Part shown: positions 59,622-64,000 of the stretch, in pieces
Layout: every line of letters begins with the position of its first letter
Numbering within the stretch: the stretch's first letter is position 1
Origin: an uncultured bacterium
GTDB lineage: Bacteria > Pseudomonadota > Alphaproteobacteria > Rhodospirillales > Rhodospirillaceae
Direction: 5' to 3'
Length of the DNA: 64,000 bases
Assembly: GCA_903888485.1 (NCBI GenBank)
Contig: CAISTS010000032.1
Span: 1 to 64,000 of the forward strand
Position numbers and translations under genes: made by a program
Notes under the pieces: generated by a model
The model's input: the letters and a program-made list of their open reading frames with translations, nothing else
What the model was told of the DNA's origin: nothing
Database searches by the model: none

Positions 59622-60104
59622 GTGGCTGCTCTGACTGTTGTTCATGTTGTTGTCAGTCTGATTGCGTTGGGAGCGGGCGCAGGCGTGCTCGCTCTCATGC
59701 TGCGCGGGCGTGACCACCCCGCGCTCACGCCCTTTTTCCTCGCCACCACCATCGCCGCGAGCGGCACGGGCTTCCTGTTCCCGATCGGCGAGACGCTCAT
59801 GCCGGGCCACATCGTCGGCTTGATTTCGCTGGCGGTGCTGGTGATCGCCACGGCCAGCTACTACGGCTACCGGCTTACCGGCGCATGGCGTTGGATTTAC
59901 GCCGTCGCGGCGGTGACGGCGTTCTACCTCAACTGTTTCGTCGCCATGGCGCAGGCCTTTCTGAAGATCGAAGCGCTACAGGCGCTGGCCCCGACCGGCA
60001 CGGAGCCGCCTTTCGTAGCGGCCCAGCTGGCCCTGCTCGCGGCGTTCATCGCATTAGGCTTTTCCGCCGTAAGGCGTTTCCACCCGGCGCTGCAGACAAC
60101 TTAA
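59622..60104 (+). CDS. Small integral membrane protein, unknown function
   Basis: A 160-residue membrane protein with four hydrophobic helices (VVHVVVSLIALGAGAGVLALM, FFLATTIAASGTGFLFPIG, IYAVAAVTAFYLNCFVAMA and AAQLALLAAFIALGFSAV). I chose GTG 59622; the frame upstream has no conserved start. It overlaps the M56 gene on the opposite strand by 4 bases at 60101. The family is not recognised with confidence. Confidence 0.6.
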   Translation: MAALTVVHVVVSLIALGAGAGVLALMLRGRDHPALTPFFLATTIAASGTGFLFPIGETLMPGHIVGLISLAVLVIATASYYGYRLTGAWRWIYAVAAVTAFYLNCFVAMAQAFLKIEALQALAPTGTEPPFVAAQLALLAAFIALGFSAVRRFHPALQTT

Positions 60105-61996
60105 AGCTGGTGCACGGTTCCCCAGCCGCTGATCGACGTGCGCAGGCGCGCCGGCGTGCCGACATAGTGCACACGCGCCGAGCCGCTGATGTCGACGTCG
60201 AGGACGCCTTTGGAGTTTATCGTGGCGTTGCCGGAACCGCTGATATTGACCTCGGCGTTCTCGGCTAACAGCTGCGGCATCTCGGCCGTGCCCGCACCGC
60301 TGATATTGAGCGTCAGTTTGTCGAGGCGGCCGCGCGCCTCGACCACGCCGCTCCCCGAGACCTTGATGGCGGTTTCGCCGCCGTTCAGCCCGGCAAGCTG
60401 AATACGGCCGACGCCTGAAAGGCTGACGGCCTTCAAGCTTGGCAGCGTGATACGGGCCGTGATGCGGCCAACACTGGGCGGCGTCCCGGACGGGGTGCGG
60501 TCGCGGTCGATCACCAGCGTGCCGTGACGCACGTCGGCCCGCACGCGCCTCAGCGTCTCTTCGTCGCCTTCCAGCACCAGCGAGGCCTTGGGGCCGACCT
60601 CGACGATGAGATCGCCAAAACCTACGGCCAGCGCGATGGCGCTGAATTCACCGACGTTGCGGTTTTCCTTAATCGGGTTCAGCGGCTCGCGCCCGCCGAC
60701 TTTTTCCACCGCGTCAGCGACCTTTGCCTCTACGCTGCTACGAACAGCCGGGTTGGCATTGTTATCGTCTTTGTCGTTTTTGTTGGCGCGGTCGCGCTCG
60801 GCCTTTTGCTTCAGGCGTCCGGCGGCGCGTTCGCGGGCGGGTTCGACGAGGCGCCGGGTGCGCTCTTGGACTTCGCCGTTATCGATCTCTATGCCGGGCA
60901 CGGGCGGAAGGGCTGCGGGGGCCGGCGCGATAGGCACACGCGGCACGTCAGGCAGCACCGGGGGCACCAGCAACGCCGGTGCTTGCAGGGCCGTCTGGGC
61001 AAGGGGTGGCAAGGGGATTTGCGTTACAGGTGCTTGTGCGAAGCTGACCGCCGCGCCCAGCACCAGCGGCACAACCGCGGCAGCAATGCCGGCTTGCGCG
61101 CGGCGCGGGATACGCGTGGGCAGAACAGTCTCGGCCAGAATGCGCTCGATGCGCCGGCGCACGGTCTCGCGGCGCGCCATGCCGACGGCGATCAGGCCCG
61201 CCCGGCGCGGTTTGGCAGCGAAATCGAGCAGGATGGCAGCGTAGGACGCACGTTTCTCCAGGGTGCCCGCCGCTTCGGCGTCGCTGGCGACTTCAGCCAG
61301 GTCCGCGAGCCGGTCATGCAGCCACCACGCCAGCGGGCTGAACCAGAAGAGCGCGCGGTAGACGCCCGCCATGACTTGGAAGTGGAAGTCGCCGCGCGCG
61401 GCATGGGCGCTTTCATGCGCCAGTACGGCGCGGCGCTGCTCGTCGCTCCACGCGGCGTAATCGGCCGGAATGAGAATGGTCGCACCGACGGTGACTGGCG
61501 CATGCAGGGCTTCACTCACGCGCACGTCCGCATCCGCCGTCCAGTTTTCGCGCACGGGATACGCCGCGCCGCGCAAACGCCACGTCAAGAACAGGCCAAT
61601 CCCGAGACGCAGCAACATCGCCCCGGCAACCAGCGCATAAACCGGCAGGATGAGCACATGCCAGTCGAAGGGCGCGGCATTGGCAACCACATCCGGCGGG
61701 ACGTATTCACCAAAGGAGGGGCCGATCGGCGGAATTGTGAAGGTCGGCGCACTTGCCACAGGCGCAGGCGCAGGCAGGACGCGCAACACCGCAAACGGCA
61801 TGACGAGCGGCAGGGCGATCGCGCCGATAAGCACCGCCCGCCATACCGCGAGCTGGACGTGCGGGTTGTGGATGCGCATGACTCGCATGACGAGCCCGAT
61901 GACGAGCGCGAGCGCGAGGGCCCTCAGGGCTGCTTCCGCAAACACGAACTGCAGCGCTTCTGCGGTCACGAACCCGGTTTCAAGTACAGAGGTCAT
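60101..61996 (-). CDS. M56 peptidase (BlaR1-like) fused to a GIN domain
   Basis: A 631-residue membrane protein. The first about 320 residues are an M56 sensor-protease with four or five helices, and the zinc motif His194-Glu-Ser-Ala-His198 (VLAHESAHAARG), plus the downstream acidic residues in LADLAEVASDAEA. A Pro-rich and charged linker (residues about 330-430) follows, then a C-terminal GIN/DUF2807 beta-domain (about 440-631) in place of the penicillin-binding domain of BlaR1. This fusion suggests sensing of something other than a beta-lactam. Its start overlaps the BlaI-type repressor stop (ATGA), the usual partner order. Confidence 0.85.
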   Translation of the reverse strand: MTSVLETGFVTAEALQFVFAEAALRALALALVIGLVMRVMRIHNPHVQLAVWRAVLIGAIALPLVMPFAVLRVLPAPAPVASAPTFTIPPIGPSFGEYVPPDVVANAAPFDWHVLILPVYALVAGAMLLRLGIGLFLTWRLRGAAYPVRENWTADADVRVSEALHAPVTVGATILIPADYAAWSDEQRRAVLAHESAHAARGDFHFQVMAGVYRALFWFSPLAWWLHDRLADLAEVASDAEAAGTLEKRASYAAILLDFAAKPRRAGLIAVGMARRETVRRRIERILAETVLPTRIPRRAQAGIAAAVVPLVLGAAVSFAQAPVTQIPLPPLAQTALQAPALLVPPVLPDVPRVPIAPAPAALPPVPGIEIDNGEVQERTRRLVEPARERAAGRLKQKAERDRANKNDKDDNNANPAVRSSVEAKVADAVEKVGGREPLNPIKENRNVGEFSAIALAVGFGDLIVEVGPKASLVLEGDEETLRRVRADVRHGTLVIDRDRTPSGTPPSVGRITARITLPSLKAVSLSGVGRIQLAGLNGGETAIKVSGSGVVEARGRLDKLTLNISGAGTAEMPQLLAENAEVNISGSGNATINSKGVLDVDISGSARVHYVGTPARLRTSISGWGTVHQL

Positions 61997-62400
61997 TTCT
62001 TCTCCCCGTCCTTTGTTTCACGCGCTTTTTCGATCTTCTTGGCGAGCGCCTCGAGCTGGCGCTTGTCGAGCATCTTGGAATCGACCATGCCCACCAGAAC
62101 TTCCTCAACCGAGCCGTTGCAGAACCAGTCGACGATGCGTTTGACCGCCTTGGCGGCGACGCGCCCGCGCGCTTCGGCGGCGCGGTAGATGTAGGCGCGG
62201 TTCTCGACGGTGTGGGTGACAAAGCCCTTGTCCTCGAGCCGGCGCAGCACGGTACGGATGGTGGATTCTTTCAATGGGCGCGCGAGCTTCTCGCGCACAG
62301 CCTCGGCGCTGATCGGGCCTTTGGCCCAGACGAGCTGCATCACCGCGCGCTCAAGATCACCCAAGCCTTTGGCGAGGTCTTTGGCTTCGTCTTTCGTCAT
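61993..62400 (-). CDS. BlaI/MecI/CopY-family repressor
   Basis: A 135-residue winged-helix repressor. The DNA-binding part is LGDLERAVMQLVWAKGPISAEAVREKL and RRLEDKGFVTHTVENRAYIY, and the helical C-terminus dimerises. I chose ATG 62400, with an aagggg ribosome site at 9 bases, over the TTG at 62406. In the known systems the M56 sensor cleaves the repressor and frees the operator. It overlaps the M56 gene and is preceded by a 17-base palindrome at 62417-62433, a probable self-operator. Confidence 0.92.
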   Translation of the reverse strand: MTKDEAKDLAKGLGDLERAVMQLVWAKGPISAEAVREKLARPLKESTIRTVLRRLEDKGFVTHTVENRAYIYRAAEARGRVAAKAVKRIVDWFCNGSVEEVLVGMVDSKMLDKRQLEALAKKIEKARETKDGEKK

Positions 62401-62416
62401 GCGCAATCCCCTTAAC

Positions 62417-62433
62417 TGCTACGAATCGTAGCA
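62417..62433. promoter_or_regulatory. Probable BlaI-type operator (17-base palindrome)
   Basis: tgctacga-a-tcgtagca is a perfect 8+1+8 palindrome with a TACG/CGTA core, lying 16 bases upstream of the repressor ATG. BlaI and MecI operators are similar palindromes with TAC and GTA arms. It overlaps the expected promoter position, consistent with autorepression of the repressor-sensor operon. Confidence 0.75.
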
Positions 62434-62455
62434 CACACGCCAATCTTCGGACAAA

Positions 62456-62560
62456 TCAAAAGTCCGCCGCCAGCGTCGCGACGAAGCGGCGTGACGCGCG
62501 GAGTTGGAAGTTTCCGGTATTGCTGGCATTCCGGGCGAACGTATTCATTACGTTCCGCCG
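62456..62560 (-). pseudogene. Second TonB-dependent receptor C-terminal tail (partial duplicate)
   Basis: On the minus strand the last 32 codons before TGA at 62456 read NVMNTFARNASNTGN...ASRRFVATLAADF. They align column by column, without gaps, with the tail of the neighbouring receptor (NVTNAFGWN...APRRLSFTFAADF). No barrel precedes them. They look like the end of a duplicated or recombined receptor gene, left between the repressor promoter and the broken receptor. Confidence 0.6.
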
Positions 62561-62657
62561 ACGACTCGGCGCGCGCTCCCCCCTGGAGCCGATGGCCACG
62601 ACGGTGCTGATCACGGGTTTTTGGTGCGCGCCGCCAAGCATCGCCTTAGCGGTGCTT

Positions 62658-64000
62658 TTAGAAATCGGCGGCGAAGGTGAATGAGAGCCGGCGGGGCGCC
62701 TTTGGGAAAAAGCCGCCCGAGGAGCCGATGTTCCATCCGAAGGCATTGGTGACGTTTTATACCTGGGCGCGCACCGATGCCGGCACCTCCGCGACCTTGA
62801 ATCTATAGCGTGCGCCGATATTCAGCATCGTTGTGCCGTCGATCTTGAAGCTGTTGTCCGCAGTCGCCACTTGGTCGGAAGTGCTGTTGAGCTGGGAGTC
62901 GATACTGAAACCACCCCAGGCGGGCGGCTGATACTGCACGCTGAACTGCAAGGTGCGCGGCACTTGCCCCAGGGGGACGGGCCCGATCAGCCCGCGCGCC
63001 ACGGTGTCGCCGGAGACGCGTGGCTGCAGCAGGATCAATCCGCCCACAATGGTCAGTCCCTGGGTGAAGGCCCGGCCCGTGAGCGAAACCTCGACGCCGC
63101 GGTGACGCACCTGGCCCAAAGGTCCGTAGACGTTCGCGGTGTTGACGTTGAAATAGGGCCGCTTAACCTCAAACACGCCGGCAACCAGGCGCAAGTTCGG
63201 CGTGATGGCGTAGCGCAGCCCGGCGTCGCGTTGACGCGTGATGCTCGCCGGCATGGCTTCGCCGCGGTTGTTGGCGACGAACGGTGCGGTGCCGGTCTCC
63301 TCCAAGCCACGCGCATAGCCCAGGTAGAGCGCAAAATCTGGACCCAGGAGGGCGTTGGCGCTGAGGTTGACGAGCCAAGGTTCGTCGCGCGTGGCGGCTA
63401 CGGGCAGGCCCGGCGCTGCCGTATCGCGGCGGTAAAACGACTTTTGCGCGCCGATGCCGATGCCGCCGACACCGGCCCATAGACCCGCGTAAGACACGCC
63501 GACCGTCTTTTGGCGGGTGTGGTCGTCGGTGACAGCGCCCGGCGTGAACACCGGCTCGGCGATAACCTCGCGCACGCCGACGCGTCCAATACCGAAGCTG
63601 CGCACGTCGGCGCCGCCGAACTGGCGCTGCACGTCGCGGGCGCGCACCACGAAGTCGACCGTATGCCGGCGCGCGCCGTCGCTGACGATTTTGCTCGCGC
63701 GGATCTCACCTGAGTAGGAGACGAAGCTCTGTTCGGGCTGCTTGAAGATCGAATGCTGCGCGGTGCCGTCCGGCTGGATATTGCGCAGGAAATCACCGTA
63801 GAAGAATTGCGCCGAGCCGGAACGGAAGCCTCCTGCGCGCAGCGTCCAGTCGCCTGGCAGAGTGACCCGTCCGAGCACGCCGGTGTTGCTGTCGCGGCAA
63901 GCGCCGCGCGACCAGTCCTGACCGAAGTAGGTATGGCGCTTGAATCGCGGCGGCGCATAAGGCCCGGCCGTGAACAGTCCCGGCTGCTGACCGTTGTTGC
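62658..64000 (-). pseudogene. TonB-dependent receptor with in-frame stop, truncated by the window edge
   Basis: The minus-strand frame enters the window at 64000 and runs through the C-terminal barrel of a TonB-dependent receptor (for example RHTYFGQDWSRGA, LGPDFALYLGYARGLEETG, GEAMPASITRQRDAGLRYA) to a TAA at 62759-62757. Beyond the stop the same frame continues for 32 codons, NVTNAFGWN to SFTFAADF, ending at 62658 with a natural receptor C-terminus. So the TAA falls inside what should be QVYNVTNAFG, probably replacing a Tyr codon by one base. The 5-prime half lies outside the window. Without the last strand the protein is unlikely to insert. Confidence 0.8.

Noticed and set aside
60524-62188. 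Plus-strand frame of 554 codons opposite the M56-GIN gene
   Set aside because: It is rich in Arg, Gly and Gln with no domain, while the minus strand has a full M56 motif and coupled repressor.
1-64000. tRNA, rRNA, CRISPR array, prophage or insertion sequence
   Set aside because: I scanned for typical tRNA arms, regularly spaced repeats, transposase or integrase motifs and terminal inverted repeats and saw none that could be supported.

Overview
The window is high-GC DNA (roughly 60-65 percent by eye), with coding sequence on both strands, short gaps and many 1-4 bp start/stop overlaps. Gene content points to an alphaproteobacterium that makes hopanoids: HpnC/HpnD/HpnE squalene synthesis, squalene-hopene cyclase, the adenosylhopane branch HpnH/HpnG, the glycosylation branch HpnI/HpnK/HpnJ, and HpnA, HpnB, HpnL, HpnM and HpnN, with the isoprenoid genes dxs and ispH set among them. 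The order and genus cannot be fixed from the sequence alone.

Layout. Bases 1-10,700 hold unrelated chromosomal genes: a decayed TonB-dependent receptor, a membrane histidine kinase, an asparagine synthase, a pirin, a GT61 glycosyltransferase, a cold-shock protein with a strong terminator, a phytase/esterase-like autotransporter, and a three-gene minus-strand group of two small membrane proteins (one broken by an in-frame TGA) and a winged-helix-like protein. Bases 10,800-23,350 are hopanoid block 1: acetyltransferase-hpnA (minus), hpnK-dioxygenase-hpnN (plus), hpnM (minus), then radical SAM-hpnJ-hpnI-epimerase-hpnL (plus). Bases 23,500-28,730 are an insert with an HtrA-like protease, MoxR-DUF58-VWA and small proteins. 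Bases 28,790-44,680 are hopanoid block 2: a DegT aminotransferase with a diiron ferritin-like protein (minus), hpnC-hpnB, dxs, hpnD-hpnE-shc-metallopeptidase-HAD, a glycine-zipper protein, hpnG, and hpnH and ispH on the minus strand.

Bases 44,780-53,510 carry housekeeping and transport genes: a dicarboxylate symporter, an Uup-type ABC-F ATPase, a membrane protein paired with an exported spermidine-synthase-like protein, a VOC protein, a DTW protein, a TPR protein and a DUF3095 cyclase-like protein. Bases 53,700-59,600 are an envelope module: an exported protein of unknown family, a DUF1592/DUF1588 lipoprotein with a CxxCH motif, a Tat-exported DUF1552 protein, a Yx4D secreted-repeat protein and a cupin. 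Bases 59,620-64,000 hold a small membrane protein, a BlaI repressor with an M56-GIN sensor-protease fusion, and a second broken TonB-dependent receptor that runs off the right edge.

How the genes fit together. Dxs and IspH supply isoprenoid precursor. HpnC, HpnD and HpnE convert farnesyl diphosphate to squalene, Shc cyclises it to hopene, HpnH adds adenosine and HpnG removes adenine. HpnI and HpnK, then HpnJ, build the glucosaminyl and cyclitol-ether head group. HpnN, HpnM and HpnL look like lipid traffic proteins. Several enzymes inside the cluster have no assigned hopanoid role: a second radical SAM protein beside HpnJ, a phytanoyl-CoA-dioxygenase-like protein, an epimerase after HpnI, the aminotransferase and diiron pair, and an exported HExxH peptidase with a HAD hydrolase. 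These are the best candidates for undescribed head-group or ring chemistry. No tRNA, rRNA, CRISPR array, phage or insertion sequence was seen.
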